This document shows, one piece after another, positions 1 through 8,013 of a stretch of 64,000 nucleotides of DNA. This stretch comes from Koleobacter methoxysyntrophicus (GTDB taxonomy: Bacteria; Bacillota; Thermosediminibacteria; Koleobacterales; Koleobacteraceae), in assembly GCF_017301615.1 (NCBI RefSeq), contig NZ_CP059066.1, positions 310,001 through 374,000 of the forward strand, in the 5' to 3' direction. The notes under the pieces were generated by a model, which did no database searches, was not told the DNA's origin, and saw only the letters and a program-made list of their open reading frames with translations. Within the stretch, counting starts at the first letter, position 1. Every line of letters begins with the position of its first letter. The translations under genes were made by a program, and so were the position numbers.

Positions 1-555
1 CCTGCTTATTTTTACGTAAAGCCCTAATATTTTTTCTACAGGTTTATTTTCATCTTCTATAAGTTCCTTTAATTTTAATGAAGCGGCATTTAGCAATGCT
101 CCCTTCCAGGTACTTCCCCTTACCATCGGGGCTTTCCAAACCTTATCTTTTAGTACAGGATTATCTATTATGTAAAAGTCATCATCATCCCTTGAGAAAT
201 AAGGTAATAGGAGTTTAAATTTACACCAGATGCCGAAGGAGCCGGGTATAAGAGTTTTAGTGTAATTTTTGAATTTATCAACATCGTCAAAAATATTGCA
301 GATTCGTTGCAGGTCTCCATTTGTATTATTGATTTCCCAGTTCCTTTTATGCTGGTCTTTAAACCATGTTAAAGGGATTTCTTTAACCTTCATTTTAGTA
401 TTTATATAACTATCTGCAATAAAAGGAAAAAGCTTTGGGATTTCAGCTTTATCTTCAATTTTTTCTTCGTTCAGAGCATATTTCATTGCATTCTTTAAAA
501 AATGAAATGCATCGTTATCACCTTTTAAGTCTTCTCTTATTACTTCATAGTACAT
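1..555 (-). CDS. RAMP-superfamily CRISPR (Cmr-type) protein, 3' part beyond window
   Basis: An open frame starts at an ATG at 553-555 and runs without a stop to the left edge, giving about 185 residues of an incomplete protein. Near residues 150-160 it has a Gly-Ser-Thr-Trp-Lys-Gly-Ala-Leu stretch, which matches the G-S/T-x-K-G-x-L/F loop of RAMP (Cas7-like) CRISPR proteins. The start overlaps the end of cmr1 by 11 bases, so the two are translationally coupled in one type III operon. In canonical III-B operons cmr1 is often followed by cas10/cmr2, but this N-terminus does not look like Cas10 (no HD or palm start). It is more likely a Cas7-group backbone subunit. The exact Cmr number cannot be assigned from the fragment. 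Confidence 0.7.
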   Translation of the reverse strand, partial: MYYEVIREDLKGDNDAFHFLKNAMKYALNEEKIEDKAEIPKLFPFIADSYINTKMKVKEIPLTWFKDQHKRNWEINNTNGDLQRICNIFDDVDKFKNYTKTLIPGSFGIWCKFKLLLPYFSRDDDDFYIIDNPVLKDKVWKAPMVRGSTWKGALLNAASLKLKELIEDENKPVEKILGLYVKISR

Positions 556-1615
556 TTTTAACACTCCCATCATTATTTTTAAATTTATCTTTTAAGAATA
601 CTAAAGAAATAAAACCGTATTCATATCCCTTATCAATTTTATTTATCCAAGGGATTATTTTTGTGGCATTGGGTCCTTTTATACCTTTGTATTCATCACG
701 TTTAATTGAACCGAATATATAATGGCGTTTTTGGCTGCTATTATTGAAAGATACTCGTTTCTCACTCTTTAATCCTATTAAAGTCTTAACAATCTCATTA
801 AGCTCACGTATATCTGCTATTTCACTATTTTCATCTTTTTTGTATAAACCTATTTTCCCGCAATTAAATAGTTCTTCTATTGTTTCACATTCCTTCACAG
901 CATTTTTTATATCAATGTTCTGCAGCCCGAAATCTTCAAAATTAAACTCGTTATATTTAGAAATATCGATATCCGACCCAGAAAACTTCACTCTTCCATA
1001 ACCCAGGTTATTTTTCCCACCAATCAAGCCGTATTTTTGAATAAAATTAAGCAGTGGATATAAAATTTTTCGTAATATACCTTCTTCCTCTACTGTAAAC
1101 TCAATGCAGACTTCGCCCCAAAAGTACGGCAATCCGAAAAACCAAGCGTGAATTTTATTTCCCTCAGTTTCTCTTATACTTTTAAATTCACTTCTTTTAC
1201 ACGTCTTCCACTCATTTTTTTCACTTCGTTTTTTATAAATTACCTCAGGAATTTTAAGGGGATTTTCATCACTAACATCAGTGCTGTTTATCTTCACATT
1301 GAATAAACCCTTATACCCATTGCATCCAAAGATTTGGGAAGGCAGTGATATTTTTCTGCTTAAGGCTTTTCTTCTGGCTTGTCTAACAGGAATACCTTTT
1401 TTAACTAATTTTTCAACTTCCTCTGCAAATTCTTTAGCATTTATTTTTTCGGTTTTGTAATCCCCCACTTTAATACCTACTGCATAACAGTAAACCTCAA
1501 ACCAAAATCTCAAGGCTCCTAAGAACGATTGAGGTTTTATTTCTTTATTTTCCGTCCATGCATCACCCGTCCACAAAGGCGTAACTGTTTTAAGATTAAT
1601 AGCTGTATTATGCAT
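545..1615 (-). CDS. cmr1: Type III-B CRISPR RAMP protein Cmr1
   Basis: This is a 356-residue protein of the Cmr1 family, a Cas7-like subunit that caps the Cmr RNA-targeting complex near the 3' end of the crRNA. The N-terminus carries the typical Leu-Lys-Thr-Val-Thr-Pro-Leu-Trp-Thr-Gly motif. It is followed by a Pro-x-Ser-Phe-x-Gly-Ala-Leu-Arg-Phe-Trp-Phe-Glu segment (RAMP G-loop and Cmr1 signature). A glycine-rich Gly-Gly-Lys-Asn-Asn-Leu-Gly-Tyr-Gly loop lies in the second RAMP fold near residue 200. The frame is open 72 bases further upstream, but the ATG at 1615 has an AGGGGGTG ribosome site 5 bases before it and matches the family start. It is the first gene of a minus-strand operon that continues past the left edge. 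No array or cas1/cas2 is nearby. Confidence 0.88.
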   Translation of the reverse strand: MHNTAINLKTVTPLWTGDAWTENKEIKPQSFLGALRFWFEVYCYAVGIKVGDYKTEKINAKEFAEEVEKLVKKGIPVRQARRKALSRKISLPSQIFGCNGYKGLFNVKINSTDVSDENPLKIPEVIYKKRSEKNEWKTCKRSEFKSIRETEGNKIHAWFFGLPYFWGEVCIEFTVEEEGILRKILYPLLNFIQKYGLIGGKNNLGYGRVKFSGSDIDISKYNEFNFEDFGLQNIDIKNAVKECETIEELFNCGKIGLYKKDENSEIADIRELNEIVKTLIGLKSEKRVSFNNSSQKRHYIFGSIKRDEYKGIKGPNATKIIPWINKIDKGYEYGFISLVFLKDKFKNNDGSVKNVL

Positions 1616-1788
1616 TTGGGCACCCCCTGACATTTCAATCTTACAAACACTGCCAAAAATTAAACCACTTTCACAATTATATGACAATTTATATAAATTA
1701 TTCTACATTTTTACCTAAATTCCTGCAGAAAATATAAAATAATCCTATTAAGGTAAAAAATACCCATATACAATTCTTTTGTTTAAAC

Positions 1789-1813
1789 TAAAAAAAAACG
1801 GCTATCAGCCGTT
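1789..1813 (-). terminator. Rho-independent terminator
   Basis: Read on the minus strand, a 7-bp stem (AACGGCT / AGCCGTT) with a 3-base loop is followed by a run of eight T. It lies 130 bases past the stop of the pRiA4b-like gene and separates that gene from cmr1. The rest of the 1616-1944 interval is AT-rich and shows no gene. Confidence 0.75.
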
Positions 1814-1944
1814 TCTAATATTAATATAAGCAGCTTTATCCTTTGTAAAATTTTCGAGGTCTCCTAATTCATTTTTTTTAATCTTAGACCGCTTCTTAAT
1901 TTACTTCCTGGTGGCGGCTGCCATATTTTATTGATTGCGAAAAT

Positions 1945-2970
1945 TTATCGTTTATACATCTCTCTCAGTGCCTGATTAACTTCCTCAAGGTCAAACTCCT
2001 CTGGATCAAATTCGCCGCCCAGCCACTCAATGAACATCTCGTATTCCTCATGTTCAGGGTTATCGACTATCTCAAGCAGGTGATAATATCCCGGTATGCC
2101 TCCGCAGTCCTCGGGCGGACATGCCCTTTTGCCTTTTATGCATACGGGATAAGAAACCCCTTCTTCAGGTTCTAAAATTTTCTCAAGGAGCAGTTGGTGT
2201 TCCCAATCATCACCGAAATCATAGGTATAGATGCATTTCTCTTTTTCTGCTTCGAAAAAGGAATTAATTGTCGTTTCTCTTGAATTAAAGGTTTCTCCCC
2301 ATTCAAAAAATCCGTCTTCTTCATCAGAATCCGAAATTGTTATTTGATCCCATCCCTTGCCAAAAGTAAAAGAATACAAATGATAACCGCACCACCCCAT
2401 TACTGTCTGAATGATTCTGTGCAGTTCTTCGAAAGTGATATCGGATTTAACCTGAATCCTCCTCCAGATAGGCGGTCTTATTCCTTTAAGGGTAATTTTG
2501 AACTGATATATTTTATTACTGTTAGCAGCAGTCTTCCCCTTATTATGCTCCTTTTTATTTTTAGAATTTTTCAGACTACTTAGAACCTCTTTATAATGTT
2601 TCCCAAGAGCAGCGGCAATTCGCTCTAATTCGTTTCCGCTTAGTGGCTCGGGCTGTTGGGGTTTATTCTGCTTCTTAATCTCGTCTTTTTCATGCTTTGC
2701 TGCTATACCCAGCAGGTCTTGAAGCAGCTGTTTCCCTTTCTTCAGCTTGTCCGCGTCAGAGGCCTGAAGCAGCAAACTGTTATTTTCCAAAATTATTGTG
2801 CCAAGGATTGCTTCCTCTAAGAATTCTTCTTTAAATGGTATATCAGAATACAGCAAAAATGTATATCTCTTATCTTTATTATTCTTATAGTTCAGTCGGA
2901 TAACTGATGATGATTCTAAAATCTTTTTGATAAACTTCCAATTCTTAACGGAATATAGAGCCGTACACAT
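1945..2970 (-). CDS. Plasmid pRiA4b ORF-3 family protein
   Basis: The protein has 341 residues. The C-terminal half (from about residue 160) is a clear pRiA4b ORF-3 / IS1096 TnpR-like domain. It contains Pro-Pro-Ile-Trp-Arg-Arg-Ile near its start, the Tyr-Asp-Phe-Gly-Asp-Asp-Trp-Glu-His core motif, and an Ala-Cys-Pro-Pro-Glu-Asp-Cys-Gly-Gly cysteine motif. The N-terminal 150 residues are less conserved, with a Lys/Gln/Glu-rich linker around residues 95-150. The start at 2970 is chosen because AGGAGG sits 9 bases before it; the TTG six codons further upstream overlaps that site. The biochemical function of this family is not established. It has its own terminator, so it is probably transcribed separately from the cmr genes that follow. 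Confidence 0.8.
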   Translation of the reverse strand: MCTALYSVKNWKFIKKILESSSVIRLNYKNNKDKRYTFLLYSDIPFKEEFLEEAILGTIILENNSLLLQASDADKLKKGKQLLQDLLGIAAKHEKDEIKKQNKPQQPEPLSGNELERIAAALGKHYKEVLSSLKNSKNKKEHNKGKTAANSNKIYQFKITLKGIRPPIWRRIQVKSDITFEELHRIIQTVMGWCGYHLYSFTFGKGWDQITISDSDEEDGFFEWGETFNSRETTINSFFEAEKEKCIYTYDFGDDWEHQLLLEKILEPEEGVSYPVCIKGKRACPPEDCGGIPGYYHLLEIVDNPEHEEYEMFIEWLGGEFDPEEFDLEEVNQALREMYKR

Positions 2971-3014
2971 TTTACGTTTCCTCCTCAAATTATATATTTT
3001 TTATATCGTCTTTC

Positions 3015-3911
3015 TCATACCGCTTCTTCTGCCGTTTTTAATTTTATAAACAGGTAACATTCTGCAGAATTTATTTGAATAACACCGGAGGCTGTATCCT
3101 CATTTAAGGAAATAGCCCCTTTGGACCCATCCGGGCCTTCCAGCTTTAAATTATCATGTCTATAGGCATAGAAATCGACGGCAGGTATTTTATTTCCTTC
3201 AGGCTGTGATACCTGTTAAAATAGCTTATGATGGCAATTATCTCTCTTTTGTCTTGTGCGGATAAATCCCGGGTTGGCCTCACTATGGTGCCGTTCTGAA
3301 TCATGCCGTTTCTATCCAAAATACTCTCAAACCTCAGGTTTTGGCTGTACTTTGAAATGGAATAACAGCTCCATGGGCCTATAACAGACAAAAGCGATAT
3401 AACAGCTATAGAGGCGGCAAGCACTACATTCCTAGGCTTTTTCGCAAAGATAAAATAAAGCATCGCACCGGTCACCCAGAGCCCAACAAGTATAACAAAG
3501 TACCTGCTCTCGGTTACCCCATAGGCAATGACCCTTTTTCCCATGGATATGAACATCATCACTAAGAGGGGAAGTATAAGCACCGGGAAAAATGAGGTAA
3601 ATGCCTTTGTAGTACAGCACAAGCCCAACAGACGCTGCGATATAAATGGCTGACCTTATACCTTTTTTTAGGGCCGGCACTCTTTCGAAAAATACCTTTA
3701 TGCTGAGAAATACCGGGACACCCAGTGCCAAAACCATGACAGTCCGCAAAATCATTTCCTCTGTCTCTCTATCGTAATAGGGCTTCATGTGAACCAGGAA
3801 TATAGCTACTGACACAGCAGCAGCCATCAGTATTGCTTCAGGGAAACGCTTTATGCTCAAAATAAACTTGGTAACAATATTTCTGCAGAATTCAATAGTT
3901 CTTGTTTTCAC
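3015..3911 (-). pseudogene. Decayed DUF4153-type membrane protein gene
   Basis: Three minus-strand frames together make a recognisable but broken DUF4153 family membrane protein. The first segment (from a GTG at 3911, RBS GAGGTG) reads about 110 residues with several hydrophobic segments. Near 3585 the homology jumps to another frame, which carries the Gly-Lys-Arg-Val-Ile-Ala-Tyr-Gly-Val-Thr-Glu-Ser-Arg-Tyr segment and the Ile-Gly-Pro-Trp-Ser block. Near 3185 it jumps again to a third frame ending at 3015-3017. Joined, these give about 290 residues, while family members are usually near 550-650. A large internal piece is therefore gone, in addition to the two frameshifts. No single frame is likely to give a working protein. 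Confidence 0.75.
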
Positions 3912-4069
3912 AGCAGCACCTCGCAGTATTTTATTTATAGAGAATATTCCTATTTATTGTATTCTACGCCACCACCAATAATACCTCCATCAAGTGAAAA
4001 AACTAGGGAATTTTTTTGTTTTATAAAATAACATGAAATATCTTGCAGATTTGAAATGTTGTATTTTAT

Positions 4070-4246
4070 TTAGATCAGCCAGCCATAATCCTGGCGGCAA
4101 TCCAGTATACAGTCTATATAAACCGTGTCACCCTTGATTTGGTAGATGGGCAAATACCGCTTATTCACAAGCAGTTTTCTATATTTAGATGATACCTTTT
4201 GACAGCAAGCAAAAAAACTGCTGTTTACCTTAACATAAAATCTGAC
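4070..4246 (-). pseudogene. ParE/RelE-type toxin remnant
   Basis: A 58-codon frame ends at a stop at 4070-4072. Its last 40 residues match the C-terminus of ParE/RelE-type toxins: Lys-Tyr-Arg-Lys-Leu-Leu-Val-Asn, then Tyr-Gln-Ile-Lys-Gly-Asp-Thr-Val-Tyr-Ile, then Asp-Cys-Arg-Gln-Asp-Tyr. The N-terminal half is missing: the frame is closed by a stop just upstream, no plausible start is visible, and no antitoxin gene lies beside it. It is probably a dead remnant, next to the intact hicAB pair. The rest of 3912-4300 is AT-rich without other recognisable content. Confidence 0.6.
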
Positions 4247-4303
4247 TTAAACAAAACATTCAGCCTCCTTATGATAAAAACTACAATATTCTTATATGCT
4301 CTA

Positions 4304-4332
4304 TTGACACGTCTTATAAGACGTGTTATAAT
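4304..4332 (+). promoter_or_regulatory. hicAB promoter with palindromic operator in its spacer
   Basis: A consensus TTGACA (4304-4309) and TATAAT (4327-4332) are separated by exactly 17 bases. A perfect 20-bp palindrome (4307-4326) fills the spacer and the last half of the -35 box. A repressor bound here would block RNA polymerase. HicB-type antitoxins usually repress their own operon, so HicB with its C-terminal DNA-binding domain is the likely ligand. Confidence 0.85.
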
Positions 4333-4356
4333 GTAATCGTTAGGAGGAGAAAGTAA

Positions 4357-4548
4357 GTGAAATCTTACTCGTCAAGAGAAGTAATTAAAATACTCGAACA
4401 AAACGGGTGGTACTTAAAAAGAATAGTTGGAGACCACTACCAATACACAGACGGACACAGGTTGATAACAACCAAGCATCCAGTCAAGGATTTAGGAATA
4501 AAAAACTTAAAAAGCATTGAAAAACAAACAGGGATTAAATTCAATTAA
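4357..4548 (+). CDS. hicA: HicA family mRNA interferase toxin
   Basis: The protein has 63 residues, the full usual length for HicA toxins, which have a double-stranded-RNA-binding-like fold and cleave RNA independently of the ribosome. The Ser-Ser-Arg-Glu-Val-Ile-Lys-Ile-Leu-Glu start, the Gly-Trp segment, and Gly-Asp-His-Tyr-Gln-Tyr with the likely catalytic His27 are all present. So is the C-terminal Thr-Lys-His-Pro-Val-Lys-Asp-Leu-Gly segment. The start is a GTG, 9 bases after AGGAGG. hicB follows 40 bases downstream, in the common toxin-first order. The gene looks intact. Confidence 0.92.
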   Translation: MKSYSSREVIKILEQNGWYLKRIVGDHYQYTDGHRLITTKHPVKDLGIKNLKSIEKQTGIKFN

Positions 4549-4588
4549 TTCCTGACTTTCCCCTGAAAACCTAAAAGGAGGTATCATC

Positions 4589-4999
4589 ATGAAAAAGGAT
4601 ATTTATGTTTTCCCGGCTATTTTAACTCAATATGAAGATAATATCGGCATTACATTCCCCGATTTACCCGGTTGCGTGTCAAATGCCAAAAATATGGATG
4701 AGGCCGTTAAAAACGCGAAAGAAGCTTTAGCACTTCATCTGTTCGGCATGGAGGAAGATGGCATTGATATTCCATCTCCTTCACCTATTGTTGGTCTTAA
4801 ATTAGATTCAAACGAAATTCCATTACTGGTTGAAGTTTATATGCCTTTATACCGGAATGCTATAGAATCTGCAACGGTTAAAACAACCGTAACTATGCCA
4901 CAGTGGTTAAAAACTTTAGCTGAAAAAAAGAATGTTAATTTCTCTCAATTGCTTCAATCAGCATTAAAAGAGCATCTGGGCATCCAGGACAGGCCATAA
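4589..4999 (+). CDS. hicB: HicB family antitoxin
   Basis: The protein has 136 residues in two parts. Residues 1-60 are the HicB partial RNase H-like fold, with Pro-Asp-Leu-Pro-Gly-Cys followed by Ala...Ala-Lys-Glu-Ala-Leu. Residues 95-136 look like a ribbon-helix-helix DNA-binding domain (Thr-Val-Thr-Met-Pro-Gln-Trp-Leu, then a helix-turn-helix-like stretch). The first part would bind and neutralise HicA; the second would bind the palindrome in the operon promoter. An AAAGGAGG ribosome site precedes the ATG. Confidence 0.92.
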   Translation: MKKDIYVFPAILTQYEDNIGITFPDLPGCVSNAKNMDEAVKNAKEALALHLFGMEEDGIDIPSPSPIVGLKLDSNEIPLLVEVYMPLYRNAIESATVKTTVTMPQWLKTLAEKKNVNFSQLLQSALKEHLGIQDRP

Positions 5000-5012
5000 A
5001 AAGCCTGTATTT

Positions 5013-5245
5013 TTTGTGTGCTTGAACCCCCCAGAGGTGGGGGATTCTGTTTAAACACGAGAACGTTATACACGCACTCTAGTTGGGACGTTTTATCGCC
5101 CCCCCTGTCCGCATCAGATTGGTAGCCACATTTTATGCATTTAAACCAGCCTTGGGCCTTACGATTATACCGGAAAGCATTCCCGCACTTCGGACAGGTC
5201 TTGGAGGTCTCCTTGGGGTCGACGTAGATTACGGCTTTAAACTAT
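5013..5245 (-). mobile_element. IS200/IS605-type element remnant (TnpB zinc ribbon and right end)
   Basis: On the minus strand, about 50 codons from 5242 encode the C-terminal zinc ribbon of a TnpB protein. Visible are Tyr-Val-Asp-Pro-Lys-Glu-Thr-Ser-Lys-Thr, Cys-Pro-Lys-Cys-Gly-Asn, then Cys-Ile-Lys-Cys-Gly-Tyr-Gln-Ser-Asp-Ala-Asp. The rest of tnpB is absent; the fragment stops just before the Nudix gene's ribosome site. After the Ser-Asp-Ala-Asp motif the reading becomes degenerate. A GC-rich imperfect hairpin (CCCCC...GGGGG, near 5030-5050) resembles the right-end hairpin of these elements. It is a dead fragment left from an old insertion. Confidence 0.8.
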
Positions 5246-5273
5246 GTATTTTTTTCTAATGGGAGGAATTATA

Positions 5274-5714
5274 GTGGAACTAAAAGTAGCCGCAAAGGCG
5301 GTAATAATAAAGAACAATAGGGCTCTGGTTATTACACGATCCCGGGAGGAAATGGATAACGGAGAATTCGAAGGTATAGAAATCATAGACCTGCCCGGAG
5401 GTATCATAGAACCAGAGGAAAGAGTCGAAGTGGGCCTGCAAAGGGAAGTTATGGAAGAAACAGGGCTCAGGGTTGAAATAATCAAGCCTGTACTGGTGTC
5501 AGACCACTTTGCCCCGAACCTTCATATAGTGGGAATCCTGTTTCTCTGCCGTTATGCAGATGGCCGGGTAAAACTGGGTCCTGAGCATGATGGCTACTAT
5601 TGGGTAACGGTGGATGAACTAAAAAAAATGGACAGCTCTTCCTGGGCTGTACACAGAGTAGAACTGGCCTTCAAGGAATATAGAAACTTTATGCGGACTT
5701 TCACCACCACCTAG
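5274..5714 (+). CDS. Nudix hydrolase
   Basis: The protein has 146 residues with a complete Nudix box, Gly-Gly-x5-Glu-x7-Arg-Glu-x2-Glu-Glu-x-Gly, at about residues 43-65. Nudix enzymes hydrolyse nucleoside diphosphates linked to another moiety; the substrate cannot be told from the sequence. The GTG start at 5274 is chosen for the GGGAGG site 7 bases upstream. The in-frame ATG 30 bases earlier has no such site and lies against the TnpB remnant. The gene stands alone between that remnant and a terminator shared with the converging cas3. Confidence 0.88.
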   Translation: MELKVAAKAVIIKNNRALVITRSREEMDNGEFEGIEIIDLPGGIIEPEERVEVGLQREVMEETGLRVEIIKPVLVSDHFAPNLHIVGILFLCRYADGRVKLGPEHDGYYWVTVDELKKMDSSSWAVHRVELAFKEYRNFMRTFTTT

Positions 5715-5742
5715 CTATTGCCCATGCCGGGCGCACGTTTAT

Positions 5743-5775
5743 AAACCCTGCAGTTTTCCGCTGCAGGGTTTTAAT
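5743..5775. terminator. Bidirectional terminator between Nudix gene and cas3
   Basis: An 11-bp perfect stem (AAACCCTGCAG / CTGCAGGGTTT) with a 7-base loop has A-rich and T-rich flanks. It lies between the stop of the plus-strand Nudix gene and the stop of the minus-strand cas3, and can serve both. Confidence 0.8.
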
Positions 5776-8013
5776 TTATAGAAACAAAGGACCTTGATCC
5801 TCTTTTAAAAACGCTCCTAGGTTCCTATCATATTTTAAATCACAGAATAACAAGCCATCCTCCATTCTCGCATATTTTCTGGCAAACCAGTAAGGAATCT
5901 TAACTTCATACCATTTACGTTCTCCTGCAGGCAGTGATTTTACTTCATTATAGAAGCATAACGGTATGACTGATATGGTTTCATATCTGGAAAGGCGTGT
6001 TTTTTCAAGCTCATCTTCTGTCAGGCGGTTATCAAGAATGCAAAGTCGATTTTTTTGACAAACATGAAATTGATCTCGTGCCTGCTGAAAGGCTTCTGAA
6101 AGCCTTATATCATAATCATCATATACCTCCTCGATGACATCTAACAGGTCTTTTTCCTTCATGTTCCGGGGGCTTTTGTTAAACGTTCGAAATGTCCTTT
6201 CAAGCAGTTCTTTATCATTTAAAGGATTGTAAATTCTCTCGGATTTGTGCCCCGCTTTATAAATTATTACACGACTATCCCTTTTGGGGTCTCTATATCT
6301 GTTTACTCGGCCGGCCCGCTGCACAATGGCATCGGGTGGAGCGCATTCCGTAAAGAGCCAATCAAAATCAATATCCAGGGAAACCTCAACGATTTGCGTA
6401 GCTATTACAAACCTAGCATTATCTATGTTTTTTTCTATCTCTTTCCTGTCCTTTAAAATAAACCTTGAGTGTAAACAAACAGGGTTAAAAACCTTGAATT
6501 TCTCTGTAAGCTGCTGACACTTGTCTACTGTATTAACGACTACCAGCACTTTATGCTCGGACAGAACTGCTTGCTCAATTTCATTATATGCCTCGTCAAT
6601 GAAATAGGGTTTCACCCAATATGTGCTTCTTTGTTCATTCAGAAGTTCTGTATCTTTGATTACAGCCGCATCGTCTAGACATTCCTTCAGCAAGTCTATT
6701 AAATAGCATGGCATTGATGCACTCATTAACAAAAAGCGGGCACCTAATTCTGCATAATGCTTAATAGATGAAAATATCAGCCCCATCGTCCAACCATCAT
6801 AAGCGTGGATTTCATCCATTATTATTACCGCATTGGCAGCATTTATTTCCTTTACAGCCCAGTGCTCGGAATTAAAACCTGTGTTTAATAACTGGTCTAT
6901 CGTCGCTACAGTTACAGGTCTTATAAAGGCCCTGTCGAAAAGCATATTTCTCGTGGATGTGACCTCTTTTTCGAACTCCATTTTTTCTTCTTCCTCACGA
7001 AACATTAAATTAGAAGAAGAATGGGTTAGGCCAACTCGTTCACTCCCAAAAATCTCTGCTAACCTCAACCACATACTATTGGCAGTTGCCATAGTAGGCA
7101 GCAGATAGATAATCTTTGAACTACCTAAATCCTTTGAATTGTTCAATGCCCACAACAAAGAGGCTTCAGTTTTGCCGCTTCCAGTTGGGGCAATAACAAT
7201 CAGATTCCCTCTGTAAGAACCTACCGATTTTTGGAATTCCCTAAGGCCATTAAATATAATACCTTTTTCCATGCATCTAGTTTTTATGTTACTTATAATA
7301 TCTTCCGGTGTGTTTTCTACACTATAATCTACCGATATACCTGCAGAACCGTACCAATCGGCATAATGTAAAATTCCCTTCATAAGGCTGTATACCACTC
7401 TAATTTTCCGCGGGTTTTCTCTTTGGATAAATTTAGGAAGCAAACTTATAGTTTTAATCAAGTATTTTAAGCCATTTACATTTATAAGCCTCTCCTCATC
7501 CAACTCTGGAAAGGGGTAATTTTCAAGAGAAAATATTTCTTCGGCAGTCTGTAAGGCTTCTTTAATTCCATTTTTACAGAAATTCGGAAGTTTTGATAAT
7601 TTTTCTCTCTCGAAAGCAGTTAAATCTGTATCCAGTCTCCTGTGATGACTTGCTACAGCAAACAATTCAAAAGGAAAGGTAATATCCCTGTTCTCATTAA
7701 TTTTATTAAGAGCTGCGAGGATAAATGCGATAGATGCCAGTTCATGTCTGTAGTTTTTTCGATAGTCAACCTTTTTATTATGTTTTTTCGCTTCCATAAT
7801 ACTTTGAAAAGGCTCTATCATTTTGCCGATATCGTGTAAAACTACCGTAAGTAATGACCCCTGAAGAAAATCTTCTTCTGTAAAAGAAAAGATAGAGGCA
7901 AGCCTACAAATTAGTTTTTTCTTATATTTCACAACTTCTTTCCATGCATGGTAGACCGCCTCTACATGCTCTCTATAGGATTGATCCGGTTTTGCGTAAA
8001 ATATCATCTTCAT
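5776..8013 (-). CDS. cas3: CRISPR-associated nuclease-helicase Cas3 (HD plus DExH)
   Basis: The protein has 745 residues and is the single-chain Cas3 recruited by Cascade to unwind and degrade target DNA. The N-terminal HD nuclease shows His16, His60-Asp61, His90 and His123-His124. The helicase has Walker A Pro-Thr-Gly-Ser-Gly-Lys-Thr (276-282), a DEIH box (400-403), Ser-Ala-Ser-Met-Pro (motif III) and Gln-Arg-Ala-Gly-Arg-Val-Asn-Arg (motif VI). All catalytic residues that can be recognised are intact. The start codon overlaps the cas5 stop in an ATGA, so the gene is translationally coupled as the last gene of the cas operon. A terminator follows at once. Confidence 0.96.
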   Translation of the reverse strand: MKMIFYAKPDQSYREHVEAVYHAWKEVVKYKKKLICRLASIFSFTEEDFLQGSLLTVVLHDIGKMIEPFQSIMEAKKHNKKVDYRKNYRHELASIAFILAALNKINENRDITFPFELFAVASHHRRLDTDLTAFEREKLSKLPNFCKNGIKEALQTAEEIFSLENYPFPELDEERLINVNGLKYLIKTISLLPKFIQRENPRKIRVVYSLMKGILHYADWYGSAGISVDYSVENTPEDIISNIKTRCMEKGIIFNGLREFQKSVGSYRGNLIVIAPTGSGKTEASLLWALNNSKDLGSSKIIYLLPTMATANSMWLRLAEIFGSERVGLTHSSSNLMFREEEEKMEFEKEVTSTRNMLFDRAFIRPVTVATIDQLLNTGFNSEHWAVKEINAANAVIIMDEIHAYDGWTMGLIFSSIKHYAELGARFLLMSASMPCYLIDLLKECLDDAAVIKDTELLNEQRSTYWVKPYFIDEAYNEIEQAVLSEHKVLVVVNTVDKCQQLTEKFKVFNPVCLHSRFILKDRKEIEKNIDNARFVIATQIVEVSLDIDFDWLFTECAPPDAIVQRAGRVNRYRDPKRDSRVIIYKAGHKSERIYNPLNDKELLERTFRTFNKSPRNMKEKDLLDVIEEVYDDYDIRLSEAFQQARDQFHVCQKNRLCILDNRLTEDELEKTRLSRYETISVIPLCFYNEVKSLPAGERKWYEVKIPYWFARKYARMEDGLLFCDLKYDRNLGAFLKEDQGPLFL

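Noticed and set aside
3146-3628. A separate 160-residue membrane protein gene
   Set aside because: It is the middle part of the broken DUF4153 gene; its start has no ribosome site and the neighbouring pieces continue the same family in other frames.
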